The notes: a model not told the origin generated them from the sequence alone. Counted from the stretch's first letter, positions 18,619-27,556 are shown. The stretch is DNA of 64,000 bases from Pseudomonas asplenii (GCF_900105475.1 NZ_LT629777.1:3100001-3164000), one strand, 5' to 3'. Program-made: numbers and translations.

Positions 18619-19419
18619 ATGTCTGCCTCCACCTCCCGGACGTTCCCGCTGAACGCCGATCACTTTGCGCGCCAGTTCGCTGGCGCGGATCTTTCGCAAA
18701 CCTTCACCCTGGTCCTTGAGATCGCCGCGCAACCCTTGCCTCGGCAGGCGGTGTTGCTGCTGGGCGCCGGTGTGCTGCCGGGTATCAGTCGGCAATTGCG
18801 GCATGTCCTGCCCTCGGCGGCGATGCGGCCACGCGGGGCTGTGCCGCTGGCCTACGCCTTCCATACCCTGCGCGAAGCCATGCTGCTGGAGCCGGACCCG
18901 CGGCGGCGGGTATTGCTGGCCCATGAATGCATCGACTGCCTGTTGAGCGGTCGGCGCAGAGCCTCTATCGGCTGGCGTATCGCCGTACTCCATGGCCTGG
19001 AGTCCATGGACCTGGCGGTGCAGGGTTTTATCGCACTGGTAGAGGTCTGTGCCTCGATTCTCAGGGATCACCCTTTCATCATGGCGCGCCTGGGTATCGC
19101 CGTCGGCTGGTTCGGGGGGGACACCGGTGTCGCGGCGAGGCTCGGCAGGCCCGCCTTTTATGGTTCTGGCGGGCATATCAGCCGGGCGCGTTTCGCGATC
19201 ATGCGTAATCTGTTGCTACGTGGCGACGACATCAGGCGAGCGCTGCCGGGTATGGAGCCGGTGCTGGATGTCGCCTGGCTGCGCGGGGAATACCAGTGGG
19301 ATCTTTCTCGCGGTTTGTCCGGCGCGGTCGAGCCTCCGGTGGAAACCGCAACGTCCTGGATCAGCGCCCGACAAATTGTGCCCGATAGGCCGACGGTGAA
19401 ATACGCAGTGACGCATTGA
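18619..19419 (+). CDS. Hypothetical protein
   Basis: A 266-residue frame with AGGA five bases before ATG 18619 and no recognised domain. Visible features are a helical middle (LAYAFHTLREAMLLEPDPRRRVLLAHECIDCLL), a glycine-rich stretch AVGWFGGDTGVAARLG near residue 165 and a basic C-terminal half. Its last 59 bases overlap the 3' end of the convergent GlxA-type regulator, so either the C-terminus is extended by chance or the overlap is real. Composition looks coding; function unknown. Confidence 0.55.
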   Translation: MSASTSRTFPLNADHFARQFAGADLSQTFTLVLEIAAQPLPRQAVLLLGAGVLPGISRQLRHVLPSAAMRPRGAVPLAYAFHTLREAMLLEPDPRRRVLLAHECIDCLLSGRRRASIGWRIAVLHGLESMDLAVQGFIALVEVCASILRDHPFIMARLGIAVGWFGGDTGVAARLGRPAFYGSGGHISRARFAIMRNLLLRGDDIRRALPGMEPVLDVAWLRGEYQWDLSRGLSGAVEPPVETATSWISARQIVPDRPTVKYAVTH

Positions 19420-20317
19420 AGTGCTGGCGCAACGACAGGGCGCTGCCGAACCCGGCTTCCAGGGCGATGGTTTCGATGCTTTGGGCACTGCTCTCCAGCA
19501 GACGCTGGGCGTGGCTCAAACGTTGCGCCAGCAGCCACTGGCCAATGGTGGTTCCGGTTATTTGCCGGAAGTGCCGGGTCAGTGAGCGGCGGCTCATGGC
19601 CGCGCGTTCCGCCAGCTCGTCGAGGGAGTGGTCATGGGTGAAATGCTCTCCCAGCCATTGCAGCAGTTGGCCGATGCGGTGCTGCTCGCCGGCCAGGGCG
19701 ATGGGGCGTTCGATGAACTGGGCCTGGCCACCTGAACGGTGAGGCGCGACCACCAGTCTGCGAGCCACCTTGTGCGTGACTTCGGCACCGCACAGTTGCT
19801 GCATCAGGTACAGGCAGCAGTCGAGGCCGGCGGCAGTGCCGGCCGAGGTCAGCAGATGAGCGGATTCGGCATACAGCACATCGGCATCGAGCAGCACCCG
19901 TGGGTAGCGTCGGGTAAAGGCCGCCGCCCAATTCCAATGGGTGGTGGCCTTGCGTCCGTCCAGCAGCCCGGCCTCGGCCAGTACGAAGGCCCCCAGGCAC
20001 AGGCCGACGATCCGCGTACCTTTGGCGTCTGCCTGGCGCAAGGCTTCGAGCAGGGGCTCGGGTGGCCGCTCCTCGGTGTCGCGCCAGGACGGCATGATGA
20101 TCACGTCCGCCTGTTCCAGCACTTCGAGCCCGTGGTGTACCTGGATATCGAAACCTGCGGCGGTACTGAGGGGGCCGTCCTCGAATCCGCAGACTTTGAG
20201 GGAAAAGCGCGGCATGTCGATGCCTTCGCGTTGCTCGGCGAACACCAGAGTCGGCACGGACAGATGGAAAGGGCTGATGCCGTTGAAGGCGATCACGGCG
20301 ATATGGATCGTGGTCAT
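19361..20317 (-). CDS. GlxA/FtrA-type regulator (DJ-1/PfpI domain plus AraC HTH)
   Basis: A 318-residue transcription factor. The N-terminal ~180 residues form a DJ-1/PfpI-like (class I amidotransferase-like) sensor domain with the nucleophile-elbow region IVGLCLGAFVLAEAGLL. The C-terminal ~110 residues are an AraC double helix-turn-helix (LAERAAMSRRSLTRHFRQIT, ALEAGFGSALSLRQHF). Start 20317 gives the normal N-terminus MTTIHIAVIAFNG. It is divergent from a cysteine hydrolase and cupin pair, which it probably regulates. Confidence 0.9.
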   Translation of the reverse strand: MTTIHIAVIAFNGISPFHLSVPTLVFAEQREGIDMPRFSLKVCGFEDGPLSTAAGFDIQVHHGLEVLEQADVIIMPSWRDTEERPPEPLLEALRQADAKGTRIVGLCLGAFVLAEAGLLDGRKATTHWNWAAAFTRRYPRVLLDADVLYAESAHLLTSAGTAAGLDCCLYLMQQLCGAEVTHKVARRLVVAPHRSGGQAQFIERPIALAGEQHRIGQLLQWLGEHFTHDHSLDELAERAAMSRRSLTRHFRQITGTTIGQWLLAQRLSHAQRLLESSAQSIETIALEAGFGSALSLRQHFNASLRISPSAYRAQFVGR

Positions 20318-20438
20318 CGAAGTGTTCTCGACTGAACAGGTTTGGCCTGATCTTATCGAATATTGTCTTTCAGGCCACTTATGCGTTTCACGGGGGCGCG
20401 CAATCATGGGCTCCCGAACCCGTTACCAGGTGAGAGCC

Positions 20439-21065
20439 ATGTCCCAAGCCCCCCGTCGTGCGCTGATCGTCATCGATGTGCAGAACGAATACGTCAGCGG
20501 CAACCTGCTGATCGAATATCCGCCGGTCAGCGAATCACTGGCCAATATCGGCATGGCCATCGATGCGGCCAATGCCGCAGGCATTCCGGTGGTGGTCGTG
20601 CAGAACGATACGCCGGCGACGTCGCCGTTGTTCGCGATCGGTTCGCCGGGCTGGGAGCTGCATTCGGTGGTTGCCTCGCGCCGGCATGAGCATCGGGTGA
20701 ACAAGACCCTGCCCAGCGCCTTTGCCGGCACCGACCTGGCCCAGTGGCTGGCGCAACATGAGATCGACACCCTGAGCGTGGTCGGCTACATGACCCACAA
20801 CTGCAACGCCTCGACCGTCTTCGAGGCCACTCACCGTGGTCTGGCAGTCGAGTTCCTCTCGGATGCCACCGGCTCGTTGCCCTACGCCAACGAAGCGGGG
20901 CGGGCCAGCGCCGAGGAAATCCATCGGGTCTTCAGTGTGGTGTTCCATAGCCGCTTCGCCGCCGTCGTCAGTACGGCGCAGTGGTTATCGGCGGTGGCGC
21001 AGGGCGTGTCCTTGTCCCGTTCGTCGATTCCGGCGTCCAACCAGCAAGCGAGGCTGCAGCCATGA
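20439..21065 (+). CDS. Cysteine hydrolase (isochorismatase family)
   Basis: A 208-residue isochorismatase-like hydrolase. The triad can be placed: the aspartate in LIVIDVQNEY, the lysine in VNKTLPSAFAGT and the cysteine in VGYMTHNCNASTVFEA. The family hydrolyses amides, ureas or vinyl ethers; the substrate here is unknown. ATG 20439 is chosen because AGGTGAG precedes it, and the longer upstream frame lies in the divergent promoter. The stop overlaps the cupin start (ATGA). Confidence 0.9.
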   Translation: MSQAPRRALIVIDVQNEYVSGNLLIEYPPVSESLANIGMAIDAANAAGIPVVVVQNDTPATSPLFAIGSPGWELHSVVASRRHEHRVNKTLPSAFAGTDLAQWLAQHEIDTLSVVGYMTHNCNASTVFEATHRGLAVEFLSDATGSLPYANEAGRASAEEIHRVFSVVFHSRFAAVVSTAQWLSAVAQGVSLSRSSIPASNQQARLQP

Positions 21066-21373
21066 AGGTCATCCGCAGTCGTGAGTTCACTGGCGAGCGT
21101 CCCTGGGCGGCGCTGGATATTGCCAGCATGAATGGCATCAGTACGCGCTTGCATTGGACCGACCAGCCTTATATCTGGCACGTCAACGAGGGTCAGGAAG
21201 TGTTCGTGGTGCTGGATGGCCGGGTGCGCATGCGCTATCGCCAGGACGGCGTCGAGCAAGCCGTAATGCTGGAAAGCGGCGATATCTTTTACGCGGCTAT
21301 CGGTTGCGAACATCTGGCCGAGCCGCAGGGGCCGGCGCGGGTGTTGGTGGTCGAAAGCGAAGGGAGTCTCTGA
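21062..21373 (+). CDS. Cupin domain protein
   Basis: A 103-residue single-domain cupin. Two beta-barrel motifs are visible (WHVNEGQEVFVVLDG and GDIFYAAIGCEHLA), with histidine/glutamate metal-ligand candidates. It is coupled to the cysteine hydrolase by a four-base overlap, so the two probably act on the same pathway under the divergent GlxA-type regulator. Confidence 0.85.
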   Translation: MKVIRSREFTGERPWAALDIASMNGISTRLHWTDQPYIWHVNEGQEVFVVLDGRVRMRYRQDGVEQAVMLESGDIFYAAIGCEHLAEPQGPARVLVVESEGSL

Positions 21374-21477
21374 TTAATATCTTTAAAATAGATAAGTTAT
21401 AGAGATAATACCCGTTATATAGATATTCGATGCGGTTCTATGATGGCTTCAACCTCACCTGAGGACAGGAGCCAGCC

Positions 21478-22632
21478 ATGCAAATCTGTACCCACAGCGT
21501 CAAACCCGGACTGCGGCCCTTGAGCCATTTACCGCACCCCCTTGAAGTCATTCGCCAGTTCACCCCCAACTGGTTCGCCGCAACCATGGGCACCGGGGTG
21601 TTGGCCCTGGCTCTGGCGCAACTGCCCATCGAGGTACCGGGCCTGCATGCTGTGGCCGAGGGCCTGTGGCTGTTCAACATCCTGCTGTTCGGGGTGTTCA
21701 GCATGCTCTATGGCGCACGTTGGGTGTTGTTCTTCGATGAGGCTCGGCGGATCTTCGGTCACTCAACGGTCTCGATGTTTTTCGGCACCATTCCCATGGG
21801 GCTGGCAACCATCATCAACGGCTTCCTGCTGTTCGGTGTGCCGCAGTGGGGCGAGGAGGCGGTACGCATCGCCCAGCTGCTGTGGTGGATTGATGTGGCG
21901 ATGTCCCTGGCCTGCGGGGTACTGATTCCCTACCTGATGTTCACTCGCCAGGAGCACAGTATCGACCAGATGACGGCGGTCTGGCTGTTGCCGGTGGTGG
22001 CGGCGGAAGTGGCGGCGGCCAGTGGCGCGCTGCTGGCACCGCATCTGAGCGACACGGCGCTGCAGTTCAAGGTGCTGATCACCAGCTACGTGCTCTGGGC
22101 CTTTTCGGTGCCTGTGGCCTTCAGCATCCTCGCCATCCTGCTGTTGCGCATGGCATTGCACAAACTGCCCCATGAAAGCATGGCGGCGTCGAGCTGGCTG
22201 GCCTTGGGGCCGATCGGCACTGGCGCGTTGGGCATGCTGTTGCTGGGGGCAGACTCGTCGGCGGTGTTTGCCGCCAATGGGTTGCCGGGCGTGGGGGAGA
22301 TCGCCGGTGGCCTGGGGCTGGTCGCCGGGATCATCCTCTGGGGCTTTGGCCTGTGGTGGATGCTGATGGCGCTGTTGATCACCTTGCGTTACCTGCGCGG
22401 CGGCATTCCGTTCAATCTCGGCTGGTGGGGATTCACCTTTCCCCTGGGCGTCTACTCCTTGGCGACCCTGAAGCTGGGCAGCAGCCTGCACCTGGGCTTT
22501 TTCAACGGTTTTGGCCTGCTGCTGGTGGGGTTGCTCACTGTTTTGTGGCTGATCGTGGGTACGCGGACACTGCGGGGGGCTTATAGAGGCGAGCTGTTTG
22601 TCTCGCCTTGTATTGCAGGAATGGTGAAATAA
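21478..22632 (+). CDS. TDT family transporter (SLAC1/TehA-like, C4-dicarboxylate/anion)
   Basis: A 384-residue membrane protein with about ten hydrophobic segments. It begins with the family signature FTPNWFAATMGTGVLALALAQ and ends with the WWGFTFPLGVYS segment, both typical of tellurite-resistance/dicarboxylate transporters. The family carries malate, sulfite or tellurite-related anions; no neighbour gives a specific substrate. A GAGGACAGGAG leader precedes ATG 21478. Confidence 0.88.
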   Translation: MQICTHSVKPGLRPLSHLPHPLEVIRQFTPNWFAATMGTGVLALALAQLPIEVPGLHAVAEGLWLFNILLFGVFSMLYGARWVLFFDEARRIFGHSTVSMFFGTIPMGLATIINGFLLFGVPQWGEEAVRIAQLLWWIDVAMSLACGVLIPYLMFTRQEHSIDQMTAVWLLPVVAAEVAAASGALLAPHLSDTALQFKVLITSYVLWAFSVPVAFSILAILLLRMALHKLPHESMAASSWLALGPIGTGALGMLLLGADSSAVFAANGLPGVGEIAGGLGLVAGIILWGFGLWWMLMALLITLRYLRGGIPFNLGWWGFTFPLGVYSLATLKLGSSLHLGFFNGFGLLLVGLLTVLWLIVGTRTLRGAYRGELFVSPCIAGMVK

Positions 22633-22722
22633 ATCTTCAGGATTAGGTAAGGTTGTGGCCTGGAGCGGTGATCCGCCTCTCAATAAGAAAGCCGCTCTCG
22701 GCGCCACTCAGGACCCTGGAAG

Positions 22723-24600
22723 ATGAGTCACCCCTCGCAGTTCAGTCTGTTGCGTACCCGGCGTTTTCTGCCGTTCTTCGTGACCCAGTCGCTCGGCGCG
22801 TTCAACGACAACGTTTTCAAACAGTCGCTGATTCTCGCCATCCTCTACAAACTGAGCATCGACGGTGAGCGAGGCATATGGGTCAACCTCTGCGCCTTGC
22901 TGTTCATCCTGCCGTTTTTCCTGTTTTCGGCCCTGGCCGGGCAGTTTGGCGAGAAGTTTGCCAAGGATTCGCTGATCCGCGTGATCAAGCTCGCGGAGAT
23001 CGCCATCATGGCGATCGGTGCGGTGGGGTTCCTGTTCGATCACCTGTCATTGATGCTGCTGACGCTGTTCGCCATGGGCACCCATTCGGCGTTGTTCGGC
23101 CCGGTGAAGTATTCGATTCTGCCCCAGGCGTTGCATGAGGACGAACTGGTCGGCGGTAACGGCCTGGTGGAAATGGGCACCTTCCTGGCGATCCTGGCCG
23201 GGACTATCAGCGCTGGGGTCATGATGTCCTCGGCGCACTACGCGACCCTCGTTTCCGCTGCCATTGTGCTGGTAGCGGTATTCGGCTATCTGGCCAGCCG
23301 TAGCATTCCTCGGGCGGCGGCGGCCAGCCCGGAACTGCGCCTGGACTGGAATATCTTCAGCCAGTCCTGGGCCACCCTGCGTCTGGGATTGGGGCAGACC
23401 CCGGCGGTTTCGCGCTCGATCGTCGGCAACTCCTGGTTCTGGTTCGTCGGCGCGATCTACCTGACGCAGATTCCCGCCTATGCCAAGGAGTGGATGTACG
23501 GTGATGAAAGCGTGGTGACGCTGATTCTCACCGTGTTCTCGGTGGGCATCGCCACCGGCTCGATGCTGTGTGAGCGCCTGTCCGGGCGCAAGGTGGAAAT
23601 CGGTCTGGTACCGTTCGGCTCGTTCGGCCTGACCCTGTTCGGGCTGCTGCTGTGGTGGCACTCGGGCAATCTGCCGCAGAACGTCCAGGCCAATGACTGG
23701 CTGGCATTGCTGCATCACCATCAGGCCTGGTGGGTGCTGCTCGATATCCTGGGACTGGGTGTCTTCGGCGGGTTCTATATCGTGCCGCTGTATGCGTTGA
23801 TCCAGTCGCGTACCGCGCAAAACGAGCGGGCCCGGGTGATTGCCGCGAACAACATTCTCAACGCGCTGTTCATGGTGGTCTCGGCGATTGTCTCGATCCT
23901 GCTGCTGAGCGTGGCGAAGCTGTCGATTCCGGAGCTGTTCCTGGTGGTGTCGCTGATGAACATCGCGGTCAACACCTACATCTTCAAGATCGTCCCCGAG
24001 TTCAGCATGCGCTTCATGATCTGGCTGCTCAGCCATTCCATGTACCGGGTCGAGCACAAAAACCTCGAGCTGATTCCCGACGAAGGCGCGGCGTTGCTGG
24101 TGTGCAACCACGTGTCGTTCGTCGATGCGCTGCTGATCGGCGGCGCGGTGCGGCGGCCGATCCGTTTCGTGATGTACTACAAAATCTACAAGTTGCCGGT
24201 GCTCAATTTCATCTTCCGCACCGCGGGCGCCATTCCGATTGCCGGACGTGGCGAGGACCAGGAGATTTATGAGCAGGCCTTCAGGAAAATCGCCGAGTAC
24301 CTCAAGGACGGTGAACTGGTGTGCATCTTCCCCGAGGGCAAGCTGACCAGCGACGGTGAGATCAATGAGTTCAAGGGCGGCACGATGCGCGTGCTCGAGG
24401 AAACTCCGGTGCCGGTGATCCCTCTGGCGCTGCAGGGGCTGTGGGGCAGCTTCTTCAGCCGGGACCCGCAGAAGGGTTTCTTCCGGCGCCTGTGGTCGCG
24501 GGTGACGCTGGTGGCCGGGCCGGCGGTGGCTGCCGAATCGGCGCTGCCGTCGAAGCTGCGTGAGCAGGTGTTGCAGTTGCGGGGGATGGCCCGTCGCTAG
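22723..24600 (+). CDS. LplT-PlsC fusion: lysophospholipid flippase plus 1-acyl-glycerol-3-phosphate acyltransferase
   Basis: A 625-residue two-domain protein. The first ~410 residues are an LplT-like MFS flippase (FVTQSLGAFNDNVFKQSL). The last ~200 are a PlsC acyltransferase with the catalytic NHVSFVDALL (N-H-x4-D) and the FPEGKLTSDGE motif. The E. coli counterpart Aas-LplT adds an acyl-ACP synthetase domain, which is absent here. The likely role is to move lysophospholipids inward and re-acylate them at the membrane. It is a stand-alone gene followed by a REP pair. Confidence 0.93.
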   Translation: MSHPSQFSLLRTRRFLPFFVTQSLGAFNDNVFKQSLILAILYKLSIDGERGIWVNLCALLFILPFFLFSALAGQFGEKFAKDSLIRVIKLAEIAIMAIGAVGFLFDHLSLMLLTLFAMGTHSALFGPVKYSILPQALHEDELVGGNGLVEMGTFLAILAGTISAGVMMSSAHYATLVSAAIVLVAVFGYLASRSIPRAAAASPELRLDWNIFSQSWATLRLGLGQTPAVSRSIVGNSWFWFVGAIYLTQIPAYAKEWMYGDESVVTLILTVFSVGIATGSMLCERLSGRKVEIGLVPFGSFGLTLFGLLLWWHSGNLPQNVQANDWLALLHHHQAWWVLLDILGLGVFGGFYIVPLYALIQSRTAQNERARVIAANNILNALFMVVSAIVSILLLSVAKLSIPELFLVVSLMNIAVNTYIFKIVPEFSMRFMIWLLSHSMYRVEHKNLELIPDEGAALLVCNHVSFVDALLIGGAVRRPIRFVMYYKIYKLPVLNFIFRTAGAIPIAGRGEDQEIYEQAFRKIAEYLKDGELVCIFPEGKLTSDGEINEFKGGTMRVLEETPVPVIPLALQGLWGSFFSRDPQKGFFRRLWSRVTLVAGPAVAAESALPSKLREQVLQLRGMARR

Positions 24601-24614
24601 AGGGAGGTAGGGGG

Positions 24615-24707
24615 CCTGTAGGAGCGGGGCTTGTCGGGACGCGGCAGCGCCTCGAAGCTTTCAGCGATCTTGCCGGCCTCTTCGCTGGCAAGCCAGGCTC
24701 CTACAGG
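24615..24707. repeat. REP doublet (REPIN-type inverted pair)
   Basis: CCTGTAGGAGC at the left and GCTCCTACAGG at the right are perfect inverse ends. The interior contains the Pseudomonas REP core (CTTCGCTGGCAAGCCAGG). It fills the gap between the convergent LplT-PlsC and sugE genes, where such elements usually lie. No RAYT transposase gene is in the window. Confidence 0.8.
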
Positions 24708-24715
24708 GCGATGTG

Positions 24716-25033
24716 TCAGGAAGCGGAGACCTTCAGGCCGATCAGTCCGGCGAGGATCAGGGTCACGCTCGCCAAGCGCATCAGGGCCATGGATTCGCCA
24801 AACAGAATGATCCCGGCGATTACCGTGCCCACCGCACCGACACCGGTCCACACCGCATAAGCGGTGCCCAGCGGCAGCTCTTTCAAGGCCAGGCCGAGCA
24901 GGCCCAGGCTGATCGCCATGGCGCCAATGGTGAGCACGGTGGGGAGCGGACGGCTGAAGCCATCGGTGTATTTCAGGCCAACGGCCCAGCCGATTTCAAA
25001 CAGACCGGCGCAAAACAGAATGATCCAGGACAT
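24716..25033 (-). CDS. sugE: Small multidrug resistance family guanidinium exporter (Gdx/SugE)
   Basis: A 105-residue four-helix SMR protein. The essential membrane glutamate is in [20 protein letters not shown] (Glu13), and the [14 protein letters not shown] segment is the family signature. SugE-subfamily SMR proteins export guanidinium in exchange for protons. This assignment is strongly supported by a guanidine-II riboswitch in the leader. ATG 25033 has GGAGG five bases upstream; the longer frame starts inside the leader. Confidence 0.93.
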   Translation of the reverse strand: MSWIILFCAGLFEIGWAVGLKYTDGFSRPLPTVLTIGAMAISLGLLGLALKELPLGTAYAVWTGVGAVGTVIAGIILFGESMALMRLASVTLILAGLIGLKVSAS

Positions 25034-25053
25034 GTGAGCCTCCATCAGTTGAT

Positions 25054-25104
25054 GGGGCCGTCCCCGGATTGAATTGCTCGAGTGAGCCGCAAGGTCGTCC
25101 CTGC
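25054..25104 (-). promoter_or_regulatory. Guanidine-II (mini-ykkC) riboswitch
   Basis: Read on the minus strand, two hairpins each have an ACGR loop: GCAGGG-ACGA-CCTTGC (25104-25089) and GGGG-ACGG-CCCC (25065-25054), joined by a ~23-base linker. The GGAGG ribosome site of sugE begins 10 bases after the second hairpin. This is the defining architecture of mini-ykkC, which binds free guanidine and exposes the ribosome site of guanidinium exporters. Confidence 0.88.
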
Positions 25105-25150
25105 CTTGCGCATTTTATTGCACACTCTCCATCCGGGGAACAAGTCTCTC

Positions 25151-26101
25151 TCAGTCGGCTGCTTGGCGCTCCTGGCCGTCGCTCATCCGGCGGAACCAGC
25201 TCGACAAGAGTGCGCCGGAGATGTTGTGCCACACGCTGAACAGCGCGCTCGGCACCGCCGCCAGTGGCGAGAAGTGCGCACTGGCCAGGGCCGCGCCGAG
25301 CCCGGAGTTCTGCATGCCGACTTCCAGGGCCAGCGACTTGCGCTGGGCCAGGGGGAGCTTGAACAGGCGTCCGGTGAAATAGCCCAGCAGATAGCCGAAA
25401 CTGTTGTGCAGCATCACCACCGCCATGATCAGCAGCCCCGACTCGGCGATCTTCGCCTGGCTGGCGGCAACCACCGCTGCGACGATGATCACGATGCTGA
25501 CCACTGAAACCAGTGGCAACACCTCGACCGCGTGACGCACCCGCTCACCCAGCAGGCGTTGGGCAACCACACCCAGCACGATCGGCAGCAAGACCACCTG
25601 CAGGATCGACCAGAACAGCTCCATGAACGACACCGGCAACCAGGCCGAGGCCAGCAGCCAGATCAGCGCAGGCGTCAGCAGTGGCGCGAGCAGGGTGGTG
25701 ACGGCGGCAATCGCCACCGACAACGCCAGGTCGCCACGGGCCAGCCAGGTCATCACGTTGGAGGAGGTACCGCTCGGGCAACAGCCTACCAGGATCACGC
25801 CGACGGCGATTTCCGCCGGCAGGTGGAAGATCTGGCAGAGCAGCCAGGCCATGCCGGGCATGATGATGAAGTGGGCGACCACGCCCAGGGCCACACGCCA
25901 GGGATGGCGGGCGACTGCGGCGAAGTCTTCGAGTTTGAGGGTCAGGCCCATGCCGAACATCACCAGGCCGAGCAGGGGCACGATGGCGACTTTCAGGTTG
26001 ATGAACCCGCCGGGCAGCAGAAACGCCAACACGGCGAAAATCAGCACCCAGTAGGCGAAGGTATTACCGACAAAACGGCTCAGGGCGGCCAGTGCGCGCA
26101 T
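25151..26101 (-). CDS. Bile acid:sodium symporter family protein
   Basis: A 316-residue membrane protein of the BASS/ArsB-NhaD-like SBF family with about ten hydrophobic segments. Characteristic segments are LGLVMFGMGLTLKLEDF, the GCCPSGTSSNVMTWLA crossover motif and the C-terminal ALEVGMQNSGLGAALA. Bacterial members move organic anions such as pantoate or keto acids with sodium; no substrate is implied here. ATG 26101 has AGGAAA upstream; the longer frame runs into a REP element. Confidence 0.9.
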   Translation of the reverse strand: MRALAALSRFVGNTFAYWVLIFAVLAFLLPGGFINLKVAIVPLLGLVMFGMGLTLKLEDFAAVARHPWRVALGVVAHFIIMPGMAWLLCQIFHLPAEIAVGVILVGCCPSGTSSNVMTWLARGDLALSVAIAAVTTLLAPLLTPALIWLLASAWLPVSFMELFWSILQVVLLPIVLGVVAQRLLGERVRHAVEVLPLVSVVSIVIIVAAVVAASQAKIAESGLLIMAVVMLHNSFGYLLGYFTGRLFKLPLAQRKSLALEVGMQNSGLGAALASAHFSPLAAVPSALFSVWHNISGALLSSWFRRMSDGQERQAAD

Positions 26102-26128
26102 GGTGTTTTCCTTGTTATGTGCAATGTA

Positions 26129-26207
26129 CCTGTAGGCGCCCGGCTTGCCGGCGAAGGGGCCCGTGAGGTCGCTGAAAAGCTTCGCTGGCAAGCCAGGCGC
26201 CTACAGG
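26129..26207. repeat. REP doublet (REPIN-type inverted pair)
   Basis: Perfect inverse ends CCTGTAGGCGCC and GGCGCCTACAGG enclose the same core (CTTCGCTGGCAAGCCAGG) as the element at 24615. It lies between rdgC and the symporter gene, both on the minus strand, so it occupies the symporter's upstream region. Confidence 0.8.
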
Positions 26208-26263
26208 GCACCGCCATCGCCAGCCAGCGGAGCGCCGCCCGGCTGGCGTCTACCGGGCAGAGG

Positions 26264-27184
26264 TCAGATCCCCTGCGGGATTTCCTCGCCGCCCAGGGCG
26301 TCGAACAACTGCGGCAGGAACTCGCCGAAGGTCAGCATCATCAGGGTGAAGCTGGCATCCAGTTGGCCCAGGGCCTCGTCGCCGCCGTCCTGTTCGGCCT
26401 GGTCCTGCAGCAGGTCCTCGAACTTCAGGCGCTTGACCACCATCTTGTCGTCGAGCACGAAGGACAGCTTGTCCTGCCAGGCCAGAGCCAGTTGAGTGAC
26501 CATCTTGCCGGTGCTCAGGTGCAACTGGATTTCTTCGCCGGTCAGGTCCTGGCGCTTGCAGCGGACGATGCCGCCGTCTTCCTGGGTGTCGCGCAGTTCG
26601 CACTCGTCGAGGACGAAGAAGTGCTCGGCTGCCTTGAGGGTCTTGACCCAGTCGGTCATCACTGCGGTCGGTGCGATCTTCACGGTCAGAGGGCGTACCG
26701 GCAGGGTGCCGAGTACTTCGCGCAAGGTCGACAACAGGTCTTCGGCGCGTTTCGGGCTGGCCGAGTTGACCAGGATCAGGCCCTGTTTCGGGGCGATCGC
26801 GGCGAAGGTCGCCGAGCGACGGATGAAGGCGCGAGGCAGGAAAGCCTGGATGATTTCATCCTTGAGCTGGTCGCGCTCCTTCTTGTAGACCTTGCGCATC
26901 TGTTCGGCTTCGATCTCTTCGACCTTTTCCTTCAGGGCATCACGCACCACGCTACCCGGCAGGATACGTTCTTCCTTGCGGGCCGAAACCAGCAGGAAAT
27001 CGCCACTGACATGTACCAGTGGAGCGTCTTCACCCTTGCCGAATGGCGCGACGAAGCCATAGGTGGTCAACTCCTGGCTTGCGCAGGGGCGGGCCGGTTT
27101 GGTCGCCAGCGCGGCCTCCAGGGCCTCGGCGTCAAAGGGCAGATCCTGGGTCAGGCGGTAGATCAGCAGGTTCTTGAACCACAT
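26264..27184 (-). CDS. rdgC: Recombination-associated protein RdgC
   Basis: DNA-binding ring protein that modulates RecA and replication fork processing. The 306-residue length and N-terminal [17 protein letters not shown] are typical, and [17 protein letters not shown] lies near residue 65. ATG 27184 gives the normal N-terminus, with GGAGAG upstream. The gene is immediately upstream of the divergently placed tRNA cluster, as in other Pseudomonas genomes. Confidence 0.95.
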   Translation of the reverse strand: MWFKNLLIYRLTQDLPFDAEALEAALATKPARPCASQELTTYGFVAPFGKGEDAPLVHVSGDFLLVSARKEERILPGSVVRDALKEKVEEIEAEQMRKVYKKERDQLKDEIIQAFLPRAFIRRSATFAAIAPKQGLILVNSASPKRAEDLLSTLREVLGTLPVRPLTVKIAPTAVMTDWVKTLKAAEHFFVLDECELRDTQEDGGIVRCKRQDLTGEEIQLHLSTGKMVTQLALAWQDKLSFVLDDKMVVKRLKFEDLLQDQAEQDGGDEALGQLDASFTLMMLTFGEFLPQLFDALGGEEIPQGI

Positions 27185-27294
27185 GGGGCGAATCTCTCCT
27201 TTAGACAAAGGAGGGCATTATTCTCTTCGTGGCCCGATAGGCCAACCCTCTGCTAAGTCTTTGGAAGGCCTGAAAAAAATATTAAAGAAAGTGC

Positions 27295-27323
27295 TTGCCA
27301 GAGAGGGGAGTGCTCCGTAGAAT
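27295..27323 (+). promoter_or_regulatory. Sigma-70 promoter of the first tRNA pair
   Basis: TTGCCA and TAGAAT are separated by 17 bases and lie 22 bases before the first tRNA-Val. A GCGCGCC-type GC-rich discriminator follows, as in stringently controlled stable-RNA promoters. Confidence 0.6.
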
Positions 27324-27344
27324 GCGCGCCACACCGAAAGCGAA

Positions 27345-27420
27345 GGGTGATTAGCTCAGCCGGGAGAGCATCTGCCTTACAAGCAGAGGGTCGGCGGTTC
27401 GATCCCGTCATCACCCACCA
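27345..27420 (+). tRNA. tRNA-Val (TAC), copy 1
   Basis: 76 nucleotides with an encoded CCA end. The anticodon loop TTACAAG gives anticodon TAC (Val). The acceptor stem GGGTGAT pairs with ATCACCC, and the T-loop is GGTTCGATCC. Confidence 0.96.
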
Positions 27421-27439
27421 TTCGTTATCAGTGTTACGC

Positions 27440-27516
27440 GCAGCGGTAGTTCAGTCGGTTAGAATACCGGCCTGTCACGCCGGGGGTCGCGGGTTCGAGT
27501 CCCGTCCGCTGCGCCA
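27440..27516 (+). tRNA. tRNA-Asp (GTC), copy 1
   Basis: 77 nucleotides with encoded CCA. The anticodon loop CTGTCAC gives GTC (Asp), and the acceptor stem GCAGCGG pairs with CCGCTGC with discriminator G. It lies 19 bases after tRNA-Val and is probably in one transcript. Confidence 0.96.
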
Positions 27517-27556
27517 TATTCGATGATCTGGACCACTGAACGCCAGGTCATCACGG

